Below, in pieces: positions 33,588-42,071 of a DNA stretch of 64,000 bases (the stretch's first letter is position 1; each line of letters starts with the position of its first letter). A program made the position numbers and the translations under genes. Source of the stretch: Bradyrhizobium cytisi (GTDB lineage: Bacteria > Pseudomonadota > Alphaproteobacteria > Rhizobiales > Xanthobacteraceae); NCBI RefSeq assembly GCF_008123515.1, contig NZ_VSSR01000061.1, positions 49,426-113,425 of the forward strand, read 5' to 3'. The notes under the pieces were generated by a model. It ran no database searches and was not told the origin of the DNA. It saw nothing but the letters and a program-made list of their open reading frames with translations.

Positions 33588-34675
33588 CGTTCGAGCCGGC
33601 CGGCAAGCTCCAGCTCCAACAGCACCGTGCGCACGATCGCGGGCGAGGCGCCGGACATCCGCACGAGATCGTCGACCGTAACAGGCGTGGGGCCGAGCAG
33701 GCCCGTGATCTGGTCGCGGTCATGTCCTTGCGGATCGATCTCGAACGGCTCGCTGTCGGGTTCGCTCATCGGATGCATCGGCGGTCGCTCCATGATCGGT
33801 GCGACCGCGTTGACGATGTCGGCGGCTTCGGTCACGAGGGTCGCCCCTTGCTTGAGCAGATCGTTGGTGCCGGCGGCGCGCGGATCGAGCGGAGAGCCGG
33901 GGACTGCGAACACTTCGCGGCCCTGTTCGGCGGCCATGCGCGCGGTGATCAGCGAGCCCGAGCGGTGCGCGGCTTCCACCACGACCACGCCGAGCGAAGC
34001 GCCGGAGATCAGCCGGTTGCGGCGGGGAAAGTCGCGGGCGCGCGGCTCGTGGCCGAGCGGCATTTCGGAGATCGCAGCGCCCTGGTGATCGAGGATCGCG
34101 GCGAGCAGATCGCCATGCTCGGGCGGATAGATGCAATCATGTCCGCCGGCGAGCACCGCGACCGTGCCGCTTGCGACGCTGGCGCGATGCGCGGCCTGAT
34201 CGACGCCGCGGGCGAGCCCCGAGATGACGATGAAGCCGGCCTCTCCAAGCTCGCGCGCGAGCTGGCCGGCAAACTTCAAGCCCGCGCCGGAGGCATTTCG
34301 CGATCCGACGATCGCGATCATCGGACGCATGAGCGTTGCGTTGTCACCGCGCACGGCGAGCAGAGGCGGTGCATCGTCGAGCGTCGCGAGCCGCGCCGGA
34401 TAGCCGTTCTCGCCGGGCGCGAGCCAGGCGATGCCGAGCTTGCGGCTTGCGGCGAGCTCGGCCTTGGCTTCATCCACGCTGCAGATGCGCCCCGATCGCG
34501 CCGCGCCGCCCCGGCGCGCCAGATCCGGCAGCCGCTCCAGCGCGGCGCGCGCCGTGCCGAAGTGATCGACCAGCGAACGGAAGGTGCGCGGCCCGACATT
34601 GTCGGAGCGGATCAGCCGCAGCCGGTCGATCCTGTCAGCCTCAGTCAGTTCTACGCTCGGATTGATGGCGTCCAC
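33557..34675 (-). CDS. dprA: DNA-processing protein DprA
   Basis: 372 residues from a GTG at 34675 (VDAINPSVELTEADRID), chosen for the AAGGAG six nt upstream. The Rossmann-like fold has IAIVGSRNASGAGLKFA, ISGLARGVDQAAH, the VAVLAGGHDCIYPPEH loop and AEQGREVFAVPGSPLDPRAAGTNDL. The C-terminus carries a winged HTH (GPTPVTVDDLVRMSGASPAIVRTVLLELELAGR). It loads RecA onto incoming ssDNA. Its tail overlaps the convergent hxlR gene by 31 nt. Confidence 0.95.
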   Translation of the reverse strand: MDAINPSVELTEADRIDRLRLIRSDNVGPRTFRSLVDHFGTARAALERLPDLARRGGAARSGRICSVDEAKAELAASRKLGIAWLAPGENGYPARLATLDDAPPLLAVRGDNATLMRPMIAIVGSRNASGAGLKFAGQLARELGEAGFIVISGLARGVDQAAHRASVASGTVAVLAGGHDCIYPPEHGDLLAAILDHQGAAISEMPLGHEPRARDFPRRNRLISGASLGVVVVEAAHRSGSLITARMAAEQGREVFAVPGSPLDPRAAGTNDLLKQGATLVTEAADIVNAVAPIMERPPMHPMSEPDSEPFEIDPQGHDRDQITGLLGPTPVTVDDLVRMSGASPAIVRTVLLELELAGRLERHGGGLVSLL

Positions 34676-34757
34676 GGCGTCTCCTTGTGGGCGCAGCATG
34701 GAACAACCTGAGGGCGTGGGCAACAGGGGGAGCTCGATCGCGGTCAAAAGCACAACC

Positions 34758-34790
34758 GGGAAGACCCGCCGCGGTCGACGGGGTCTTCCC
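34758..34790 (-). terminator. terminator-like hairpin downstream of the DoxX gene
   Basis: GGGAAGACCC/GGGTCTTCCC perfect 10-bp arms, loop about 13 nt. In the minus-strand direction it is followed by a short GGTTGTGCTTTTG tail. It lies 12 nt past the DoxX stop. Confidence 0.7.
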
Positions 34791-34802
34791 AAACTCGTCC
34801 GG

Positions 34803-35228
34803 TTAGCGAGCGTGCGCCGCCTGAACGGCACCGACGCTGCCACGCAAGAGGCGTGCGTCAAGGCTGAACGCACCAGCGCCGAAGGCATAGATCTGAAGCA
34901 GTCCGCCCGCCATCATCACGTTCTTGAGGAAATGGATCATCTGATTCTGATCGGCAAAGTTGTTGTGGAACGAGACCCCGGCAGCCACCGAGAAGATGGC
35001 GAGCGCCAGCGCGACCGAGCGGGCCTGATAGCCTGCGATCAGCAAGAGACCGCCACCGAGTTCGACCAGAACTGCGATCGCATAAGCCACCGGCGGCACC
35101 GGTAATCCAGCAGAGGCGATGTAGGCGGTCGTCGCACCATAGGCGGCGAGCTTGCCGAAGCCGCTCATTGCAAACGGGAGGCCGATCATCAGCCGGCCAA
35201 CGAGGGAAGCATAACGGGTCGTATCCAT
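34803..35228 (-). CDS. DoxX family membrane protein
   Basis: 141 residues with about four membrane helices: LVGRLMIGLPFAMSGFGKLA, VAYAIAVLVELGGGLLLIAGY, VALALAIFSVAAGVSF and a C-terminal segment around MMAGGLLQIYAFGAGA. The HNNFADQNQMIHFLKNVMMAGG stretch is typical of the DoxX/DUF4870-like group. Function in this genome unknown. The terminator hairpin follows. It probably has no direct link with the dprA gene downstream. Confidence 0.85.
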   Translation of the reverse strand: MDTTRYASLVGRLMIGLPFAMSGFGKLAAYGATTAYIASAGLPVPPVAYAIAVLVELGGGLLLIAGYQARSVALALAIFSVAAGVSFHNNFADQNQMIHFLKNVMMAGGLLQIYAFGAGAFSLDARLLRGSVGAVQAAHAR

Positions 35229-35571
35229 GGTAGTCGCTCCTGTGCTTGGTTGAGGTCCGACGGCGGTGACGCATCAGCGTCTGCCGTTTGGAAGAAGTTG
35301 CGTCGCGGGCCTTCGTTGTGGCCTCACGGTGGCGCTTTTGAATTGCGGCATAAATAGAAATGATAGAAAGTCACCGTTTCTAATTTTGGGCCTAAGGACC
35401 AGCGCGCGCGGCGACGAGTGCTGCGGCCGAGATGCCTCTCTTGAACTGCTCGACGCATTCATTCGATCGGTGTTGTCTCGCCAGACTCCACGCATGGTTT
35501 GCTCGCGTCGACGTGCGCTTGCACGGCCTCGTCGCGATGCTAAAAGCGATCCCAATAAGAAGGATTTTGCC
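35229..35571. other. intergenic, no gene recognised
   Basis: A 343-nt divergent region between the DoxX and amidase genes. The amidase frame remains open through it to 35266, but that extension has no ribosome-binding site or homologous features. No repeat was found. Confidence 0.5.
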
Positions 35572-36816
35572 ATGATCTCACTCGCCGACCTCCAGCGCCG
35601 CGTCGCGAGCGGAGAGCTTTCGCCCGATGACGCCATTGCCCAGTCGCACGCGGCGATCGAGGCCAAGGAGAAGGATGTTCGCGCGTTCGTCCGTCACGAC
35701 AAGTCGGCGAAAGCTCAGTCCTCCGGCCCGCTGCGGGGCATCGCGGTCGGCATCAAGGACATCATCGACACCGCTGATATGCCGACCGAGATGGGCTCGG
35801 AGATCTATCGCGGCTGGCAGCCGCGCTCGGACGCGCCGGTGGTGATGATGCTGAAGCGGGCGGGCGCCACCATCATCGGCAAGACCACGACAACGGCGTT
35901 CGCCGCGCGCGATCCGACCTCGACGCTCAATCCGCACAATCTGGGCCATACGCCGGGCGGCTCGTCCTCGGGCTCGGCGGCGGCCGTCGGCGCCGGCATG
36001 ATCCCGCTGGCGTTGGGTACCCAGACCGGCGGATCGGTGATCCGGCCCGCCGCCTATTGCGGCGCAGCCGCGATCAAGCCGTCGTTCCGGATGCTGCCGA
36101 CCATCGGCGTCAAATGCTATTCGTGGGCGCTCGACACTGTCGGCCTGTTTGGATCCCGCGCAGAGGATCTCGCGCGCGGGTTGCTGGCAATCACCGGGCG
36201 TACTGAATTCGACGGCATTGTCGCGGCGAAGACGCCGCGCATCGGCGTTGTCAGGCAGGAGTTTGCCGAGGCCGTCGAGCCGGCGGCCGAAGAGGGGTTG
36301 CTGGCGGCGATCAAGGCGGCCGGGCGCGCCGGCGCCAGCGTGAAGACCATCGATCTGCCCGAGGCGGTGCAGGAAGCCTGGCGCATCCATCCCATCATCC
36401 AGGATTTTGAGGCGCATCGCGCGCTCGCCTGGGAGTTCGACCAGCATCACGACGAGATCGCGCCGATGCTGCGCGAGAGTCTCGACGCCACCGTCGGACT
36501 GACGCCGAAGGAATATGACGACGCCCGCCGGATCGCGCGCCGCGGCCGCCGCGAGCTGGCTGAAATGTTCGAGGGTTTCGACGTGCTGCTGACCTATTCG
36601 GCGCCGGGCACAGCGCCGGCCAAGGAGCTCGCCTCGACCGGCTCGCCCCGCTACAACCGGCTGTGGACGCTGATGGGCAACCCTTGCGTCAACGTGCCGG
36701 TGATGAAGGTCGGTGGCCTGCCGATCGGCGTGCAGGTGATTGCGCGCTTCGGCAACGACGCGAGCGCGCTGGCGGCGGCGTGGTTCCTGGAGGATGCGCT
36801 GGCGAAGTCAGGCTAG
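35572..36816 (+). CDS. amidase family protein
   Basis: 414 residues, amidase-signature enzyme. GIAVGIKDIIDTADMPTEMGS carries the catalytic Lys, LGHTPGGSSSGSAAAVGAGM the Ser, and TQTGGSVIRPAAYCG the nucleophile Ser. The ATG at 35572 has AAGAAGGA 9 nt upstream; the upstream extension to 35266 is not supported. Substrate is not predictable. The protein's 3' end overlaps the convergent patatin gene by 9 nt. Confidence 0.92.
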   Translation: MISLADLQRRVASGELSPDDAIAQSHAAIEAKEKDVRAFVRHDKSAKAQSSGPLRGIAVGIKDIIDTADMPTEMGSEIYRGWQPRSDAPVVMMLKRAGATIIGKTTTTAFAARDPTSTLNPHNLGHTPGGSSSGSAAAVGAGMIPLALGTQTGGSVIRPAAYCGAAAIKPSFRMLPTIGVKCYSWALDTVGLFGSRAEDLARGLLAITGRTEFDGIVAAKTPRIGVVRQEFAEAVEPAAEEGLLAAIKAAGRAGASVKTIDLPEAVQEAWRIHPIIQDFEAHRALAWEFDQHHDEIAPMLRESLDATVGLTPKEYDDARRIARRGRRELAEMFEGFDVLLTYSAPGTAPAKELASTGSPRYNRLWTLMGNPCVNVPVMKVGGLPIGVQVIARFGNDASALAAAWFLEDALAKSG

Positions 36817-37980
36817 CGCGGGTTCGCGATCGTCCGATTTGATCTGCACCGCGGCGGCATGCGAACTCTGCCCGAGCCAGCGCTCGGCGGCTTCGCGGCC
36901 GCTTCGGTGCAACAGGCGGATGAAGCCGCGGCCGAGATCGGTGGACGAGCGCTGCGCCAGGCCCTCGATCGAGTCTTCCGCGGCAATTTTGGAGAGGCGC
37001 AGCGCGGGCGCTGCGTGGGACTGCGCCCATGCGATTGCTGCGATCTCGGCGTTGAGCGCGGCGTTGGCCGCGATCTGGTCGAGGCGGCGATCGATCGCGG
37101 CGAGCGTGATTGGCACATAGCTGTCGCGCGTGGGCGTGACCTGGACGAGCAGCAGATCGGCGGTTGCCGATTGCTGCGCCAGCTCGATCAGCGGCGGATT
37201 GCCGCCAAGCCCGCCATCCCAATAGCCCTCGCCGTCGATCTCGACGGCGCAGTGAACGAGCGGCGGGCAGGTCGAGGCCAGCGCGACGTCGGCGGTCACG
37301 GCGTCATTGCCAAAAATCTGTTGCTGCCCGTCGCGGATCCGCGTTGCCGCGATCAAAAGCCTAGGGCATCTGGCATCGCGCAAGCCGGCAAAATTGATGT
37401 CGCGTGACAGCGCCAGGCGCAGCGGATCGAGATCGAACGGATCGAACTGGCCGGAGCGCAACGTCGGCCCGAAGGCGAGCGAGCTTCCCGCCGGCGAGAA
37501 GCCGCCGATCAGCATCAGCGAGCGGAACGAGGCCTCGTGCATCAGCCGGATCCAGAACCGGTTCAGCCGGCTGCGAGCGCCTTCGCGGCCGCCTTCGGCA
37601 AGGCCGCAGGCCAGCAGCAGCGCGTTGATGGCGCCGGCGCTGGCGCCGCTGATAGTATCGAATTCAATCGACGGCTCTTCCAGCAGCCGCTCCAGCACGC
37701 CCCAGGTGAAGGCGGCAAAGGTCCCGCCGCCCTGAAGCGCTAGTGACAGTTTTCGTGGCGGCCATGGCTCGGCGCGCGGCTGGGCAGGCGCAGCACTGGT
37801 TACGACCTTGACCGTTGCAGGAGCTTGCACCACGGGAGCAGGTGGAGGTGCGGGGACAGGCTTCGGCGCGGGAGGCAGTAAGGGCACGTTGGACCAGACG
37901 TTGGTCGATGAGAGCAGCCGGCTTGCCGCAGTGCCCCGCGAGCCGCCGTCGTCATGCGTGCCGTCCATCTTCTCGCTCAT
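36808..37980 (-). CDS. patatin-like phospholipase family protein
   Basis: 390 residues from the ATG at 37980 (MSEKMDGTHDD). A proline-rich N-terminal stretch (~35-70) precedes the patatin domain: LQGGGTFAAFTWGVL (the oxyanion GGGxxG-type motif), ISGASAGAINALL (GxSxG nucleophile Ser) and YWDGGLGGNPP (DGG, catalytic Asp). Substrate may be a lipid ester or polyester; not shown. No signal peptide. The C-terminal overlaps the amidase gene. Confidence 0.9.
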   Translation of the reverse strand: MSEKMDGTHDDGGSRGTAASRLLSSTNVWSNVPLLPPAPKPVPAPPPAPVVQAPATVKVVTSAAPAQPRAEPWPPRKLSLALQGGGTFAAFTWGVLERLLEEPSIEFDTISGASAGAINALLLACGLAEGGREGARSRLNRFWIRLMHEASFRSLMLIGGFSPAGSSLAFGPTLRSGQFDPFDLDPLRLALSRDINFAGLRDARCPRLLIAATRIRDGQQQIFGNDAVTADVALASTCPPLVHCAVEIDGEGYWDGGLGGNPPLIELAQQSATADLLLVQVTPTRDSYVPITLAAIDRRLDQIAANAALNAEIAAIAWAQSHAAPALRLSKIAAEDSIEGLAQRSSTDLGRGFIRLLHRSGREAAERWLGQSSHAAAVQIKSDDREPALA

Positions 37981-38129
37981 TCTGAGCAACCGCGTAACAC
38001 CATTTCCGCCGTCAGGATGACAGGCATGGAACCCGCTCGCCACTGTGGCCGCGAAAGGCTTCCGAGTTGCGAACAGGAATTGGCATATAATGCGGTTGCC
38101 CCGCGGCGGTATCCGGACTTTTTCCGGCC

Positions 38130-38726
38130 TTACGCCTTCTCGCCAATCCGGCTTTCCTTGCCTGATTGCAGCCGCTTGATGTTCTCGCGATGCGCGTAGA
38201 ACAACAGCAGCGTCAGCACCACGGCCAGTGAGGCCAACTCATAGTTGCCAAAAAACCAGAGTGAGATTGGCGTTACGAACGCCGCCACGAGCGCCGAGAG
38301 CGACGAGTAGCGGGTGGTGAAGGCGGTGGCGAGCCAAACGATACAGAAGACCAAGGCACCGGCCGGAATCAGCCCTAGCAGGATGCCGATATAGACTGCG
38401 ACGCCCTTGCCGCCTTTGAACTTCAGCCAGACCGGGAAGAGATGGCCGAGGAAGGCGCCGAGGCCCGCCACCATCGCGGCATTGGGACCGGCGATGTAGC
38501 CGGCGATCAGCACGGCCACGGTGCCCTTGAGCGCATCGAGCAGCAGGGTGCCCGCGGCGAGACTCTTGCGGCCGGTTCGCAGCACATTGGTGGCGCCGAT
38601 GCTGCCGGAACCGATCGAGCGGATATCCTGCGTGCCGGCAAGCCTGGTCAGCACCAGCCCGAACGGAATCGAGCCAAGCAAGTAGCCGATGACGAAGGCC
38701 ACCGGCAGGAATGCATCAAGCCCCAT
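38130..38726 (-). CDS. plsY: glycerol-3-phosphate acyltransferase PlsY
   Basis: 198 residues with five membrane segments and the conserved loops SIGSGSIGATNVLRTGRKS, GHLFPVWLKFKGGKGVA and the late YAHRENIKRL. It acylates glycerol-3-phosphate with acyl-phosphate, the first step of phospholipid synthesis. The ATG at 38726 (MGLDAFLPV) has GGAGG 7 nt upstream; the longer frame to 38813 is unlikely. It is 98 nt downstream of the pyrC-like gene. Confidence 0.95.
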   Translation of the reverse strand: MGLDAFLPVAFVIGYLLGSIPFGLVLTRLAGTQDIRSIGSGSIGATNVLRTGRKSLAAGTLLLDALKGTVAVLIAGYIAGPNAAMVAGLGAFLGHLFPVWLKFKGGKGVAVYIGILLGLIPAGALVFCIVWLATAFTTRYSSLSALVAAFVTPISLWFFGNYELASLAVVLTLLLFYAHRENIKRLQSGKESRIGEKA

Positions 38727-38824
38727 GGCGGTGCCTCCATGACCGACATAGCCAGCGCCCATGATCCGGTCCTGACGTGTTGCCGCGACGTGAGACGGGC
38801 CCCGCGTCGCCAAAAGACGGCATC

Positions 38825-40132
38825 CTAGACATGCTCAAAAACCGTCCGTCCGCCAACGATGGTCCGCACCACGCGACCTGTAAAGCGGGCTTCGTCGAAC
38901 GGGGTGTTCTTGCACGGCGATTTGAGGTCGGCGGGATCGACCACCCAGGGCACGTCGGGATCGATCACGATGACGTCGGCCGGGCTGCCTGCGCGCAGGG
39001 TTCCGCCGGGCAGGCCCAGAATCTCTGCCGGCCGGGTCGACATCGCCCGGATCAGCGTCTTGAGGTCGAGCTCCTCATTGTGAACCAGCCGCAGGCCCGC
39101 GGGCAGCATGGTCTCGAGCCCGATGGCGCCTGGAGCCGCTTCCGCGAACGGCAGGCGCTTCATCTCGACGTCGTGCGGATTGTGATCGGACATGATGACG
39201 TCGACGAGGCCGGAGGCCACCGCCTCCACCAGCGCGCGGCGATCGTCCTCGGTGCGCAGCGGCGGCGACAATTTCAGGAAGGACCGGTAGGGGCCGATGT
39301 CGTTCTCGTTCAGCGCAAGATGGTTGATCGAGACCGAGGCGGTGACGGCAAGGCCTGCGTCGCGGGCGCGCTTCAGGATCTCAAGCGACTCGATGCAGGA
39401 CAGTGAGGCGGCGTGATAGCGGCCGCCGGTCAGTGCAACCAGGCGCATGTCGCGTTCGAGGATCACGGCCTCGGCGGCCTTGGGGATGCCCATCAGGCCG
39501 AGGCGCGAGGCGAACTCGCCCTCGTTCATCACGCCTTCGCCGACGAGATCGGGGTCCTCGGTGTGATGCACGATCAGCGCGTCGAAGTCGCGCGCGTAGG
39601 TCAGCGCGCGCCGCATCACCTGCGCATTGGTGACGCTGCGGTCGCCATCGCTGAAGGCCACGGCGCCTGCGGCCTTGAGCAGGCCGAACTCGGTCATCTC
39701 CTCGCCGCGCATGCCCTTGGTCAGCGCCGCCATCGGCTGGATGTTGACGATCGCGGTGTCGCGCGCACGCCGCATCACGAAATCGACGGTCGCGGAGTTG
39801 TCGATGACGGGAGACGTCTCGGGCTGGCAGATGATGGTGGTGATGCCGCCGGTCGCGGCCGCCTGGCTCGCGGACGCAAAGGTCTCGCGATGGCTGAAGC
39901 CGGGCTCGCCAACGAAGGCGCGCATGTCGATCAGGCCGGGCGCCACGATCATGCCGGAGCAATTGACGACGTCGGTGCCCTCGGGGACGCCGGCGGCACC
40001 AATGCCGCGACGGGTCTCGCGGATGACGCCGTCGGCAATCAGGACGTCGCCGGGACCGTCGAAATCCCTGCTGGGATCGACGACGCGGGCGTTGGCGAGC
40101 AGGATCGGGCGGCGGTCAATCAGCATGAGCAT
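38825..40132 (-). CDS. pyrC: dihydroorotase homologue, PyrC'-like (HxH motif absent)
   Basis: 435 residues, amidohydrolase fold of type I dihydroorotase: VIAPGLIDMRAFVGEPGF where the HxH metal motif should be. The first metal-ligand pair (D-x-H-x-H) is D-x-R-x-F here (about 69-73). VSINHLALNEND and MSDHNPHDV, with the later Asp, remain. Similar pyrB-linked dihydroorotase homologues that lost metal ligands (PyrC' in Pseudomonas) are non-catalytic and scaffold aspartate carbamoyltransferase. Here too the gene overlaps pyrB (TGATG), so a structural role is plausible. The usual annotation, dihydroorotase, may overstate its activity. Confidence 0.85.
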   Translation of the reverse strand: MLMLIDRRPILLANARVVDPSRDFDGPGDVLIADGVIRETRRGIGAAGVPEGTDVVNCSGMIVAPGLIDMRAFVGEPGFSHRETFASASQAAATGGITTIICQPETSPVIDNSATVDFVMRRARDTAIVNIQPMAALTKGMRGEEMTEFGLLKAAGAVAFSDGDRSVTNAQVMRRALTYARDFDALIVHHTEDPDLVGEGVMNEGEFASRLGLMGIPKAAEAVILERDMRLVALTGGRYHAASLSCIESLEILKRARDAGLAVTASVSINHLALNENDIGPYRSFLKLSPPLRTEDDRRALVEAVASGLVDVIMSDHNPHDVEMKRLPFAEAAPGAIGLETMLPAGLRLVHNEELDLKTLIRAMSTRPAEILGLPGGTLRAGSPADVIVIDPDVPWVVDPADLKSPCKNTPFDEARFTGRVVRTIVGGRTVFEHV

Positions 40133-41079
40133 CACGCGTTCGGCAGGTTGCGGGCGAGCGCTTCGAGCACCGCCATCCGCACGGCCACGCCCATCTCCAC
40201 CTGTTCGCGGATCAGGGACTGTGCGCCGTCGGCGACCGCCGTGTCGATCTCGACGCCGCGGTTCATGGGGCCTGGATGCATCACGAGTGCGTCGGGCTTG
40301 GCGTAGGCGAGCTTCTTCTGGTCGAGCCCGAAATAGTGGAAATATTCGGAAGTCGACGGCACGAAGGAGCCGTTCATGCGCTCGCGCTGCAGCCGCAGCA
40401 TCATCACAATATCCGCGCCGTTGAGCCCTTCGCGCATGTCGCGCGCGACCTCGACGCCCATCCGCTCGATGCCGGGCGGCAGCAGCGTGGAGGGGCCGAC
40501 GACGCGGACGCGGGCGCCCATGGCGTTGAGCAGGATGATGTTGGAGCGGGCGACGCGCGAATGCAGCACGTCGCCGCAGATCGCGACCACGAGGCCCTCG
40601 ATCCGGCCCTTGTTGCGGCGGATGGTGAGTGCGTCGAGCAGCGCCTGCGTCGGATGCTCATGCGCGCCGTCGCCGGCATTGATCACGGAACCGTCAACCT
40701 TGCGGGCCAGCAGTTCCACCGCGCCGGAGGCGTGATGGCGCACCACCAGGATATCCGGATGCATGGCGTTCAGCGTCATCGCGGTGTCGACCAGCGTCTC
40801 GCCCTTCTTGATGGACGAGGAGGACACCGACATGTTCATGACGTCGGCACCCAAGCGTTTGCCGGCGAGCTCGAACGAGGACTGGGTCCGGGTCGAGGCC
40901 TCGAAGAACAGGTTTACCTGCGTCCGTCCACGCAGGACGGTGCGCTTCTTGTCAACCTGGCGGTTGAGCTCGACATATTCTTCGGACAGGTCGAGGAGGC
41001 CGCTGATGTCGGCCGCGGAAAGGCCCTCGATGCCCAGCAAATGCCGGTGGCCGAGGACGAAGGTCGATTTCGATGTCAT
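40132..41079 (-). CDS. pyrB: aspartate carbamoyltransferase catalytic subunit
   Basis: 315 residues: FFEASTRTQSSFELAGKRLGA (STRTR-like carbamoyl phosphate loop), VVRHHASGAVELLA, INAGDGAHEHPTQALLDALTIR, GDVLHSRVARSNI and VMHPGPMNRG. It makes carbamoyl aspartate for pyrimidine synthesis. The ATG at 41079 (MTSKSTFVLGH) is preferred over the frame's 41118. Its stop overlaps the PyrC-like start. Confidence 0.96.
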   Translation of the reverse strand: MTSKSTFVLGHRHLLGIEGLSAADISGLLDLSEEYVELNRQVDKKRTVLRGRTQVNLFFEASTRTQSSFELAGKRLGADVMNMSVSSSSIKKGETLVDTAMTLNAMHPDILVVRHHASGAVELLARKVDGSVINAGDGAHEHPTQALLDALTIRRNKGRIEGLVVAICGDVLHSRVARSNIILLNAMGARVRVVGPSTLLPPGIERMGVEVARDMREGLNGADIVMMLRLQRERMNGSFVPSTSEYFHYFGLDQKKLAYAKPDALVMHPGPMNRGVEIDTAVADGAQSLIREQVEMGVAVRMAVLEALARNLPNA

Positions 41080-41197
41080 TAAAGCGAGAGCTATAGGCGC
41101 GGATGGCGGAGGGAGCAAGGGCCAATGCCGGGGCGGGGAGTTATCCCCTGATCTGTCGGCCTATTGCCGACGTTGCATGCCCAAGCCGTCTATCTCC

Positions 41198-41285
41198 GTC
41201 ATGCCCGGGCTTGTCCCGGGCATCCACGTTCTTAGGTGCTGCCGCAGAAAAGGCGTGGATGGCCGGGACAAGCCCGGCCATGACG
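41198..41285. repeat. family D intergenic palindromic repeat
   Basis: CGTCATGCCCGGGCTTGTCC... and ...GGCCGGGACAAGCCCGGCCATGACG form a long imperfect hairpin with ATCCACG / CGTGGAT inner arms. It lies in the pyrB-dipeptidase intergenic region and ends just before the dipeptidase start. Confidence 0.85.
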
Positions 41286-41300
41286 ATGTGGAGGCATCTC

Positions 41301-42050
41301 GTGAGATTATTTCCGACGGCGATTGGTGCGATAACCATAATCTCATCCGCTTCAGCCCAATCGCTCCCCGGCGGCTTCGTCTATCTGCGCGACGTCGATC
41401 CCACCATCATTCAGGACATCCGCTACGCCACCGCGAACAACTTCGTCGGGCGCCCGCTCGCCGGCTATGGTGCGGGCGAATGCGTGGTGAGGCGGGAGGT
41501 GGGGCTGCGGCTGAAGGCGGTCCAGCAGGATCTCGCCACGCAAAATCTCTCGCTCAAAATGTTCGACTGCTACCGGCCGGCGCGTGCCTCGCTCGACATG
41601 GTGAAATGGTCGCAGAACGGCCACGAGACATCAGCCGATCGGCGCTACAATCCGAAGATCCCCAAGACCGAGCTGTTCCGCCTCGGCTATATCGCGAGCC
41701 GCTCGCAGCATTCGACGGGTGCGGCGCTCGACCTCACGCTGGTCGATCTCAAGGCTGACAATTCCGCCAAGATCGATCCGTCAAAATCCTACGCCGACTG
41801 CACCGCGCCGGTCGAGGCGCGGCCGCCGGAAGGCAGCGTCGACATGGGCACCGGCTATGATTGCACCGATGCGAAGGGGCATACCGCAGCACCGTCGATC
41901 AATCCGGATCAGCGCGCCTGGCGCAGACGGCTGGTGGCCGCGATGGCGAAGCAAGGCTTTGTGAACTATTCGAAGGAGTGGTGGCATTTTTCCCTGCCGG
42001 GGGCGGGCGGGGCGGCCTATGATTTCCCGATCCAGCCGCGGCGGAACTGA
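41301..42050 (+). CDS. D-alanyl-D-alanine dipeptidase-like (M15D, VanX-type), secreted
   Basis: 249 residues from the GTG at 41301 (MRLFPTAIGAITIISSASA), with a signal peptide. GGAGG sits 6 nt before this GTG, while the in-frame ATGs at 41280 and 41286 lie inside or at the edge of the repeat. Motifs: DCYRPARAS, SQHSTGAALDLTL (SxHxxGxAxD, zinc ligands), and EWWHFSL (catalytic Glu and zinc His). Predicted to cleave D-Ala-D-Ala in periplasmic peptidoglycan recycling. Not linked to van genes here. Confidence 0.88.
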   Translation: MRLFPTAIGAITIISSASAQSLPGGFVYLRDVDPTIIQDIRYATANNFVGRPLAGYGAGECVVRREVGLRLKAVQQDLATQNLSLKMFDCYRPARASLDMVKWSQNGHETSADRRYNPKIPKTELFRLGYIASRSQHSTGAALDLTLVDLKADNSAKIDPSKSYADCTAPVEARPPEGSVDMGTGYDCTDAKGHTAAPSINPDQRAWRRRLVAAMAKQGFVNYSKEWWHFSLPGAGGAAYDFPIQPRRN

Positions 42051-42071
42051 TTCCGGTCCGAGGAAGCGCAG

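Noticed and set aside
41161..41300. Alternative ATG starts (41280, 41286) for the VanX-like gene
   Set aside because: They lie within or at the edge of repeat D. The GTG at 41301 has GGAGG at the right spacing and begins a normal signal peptide.
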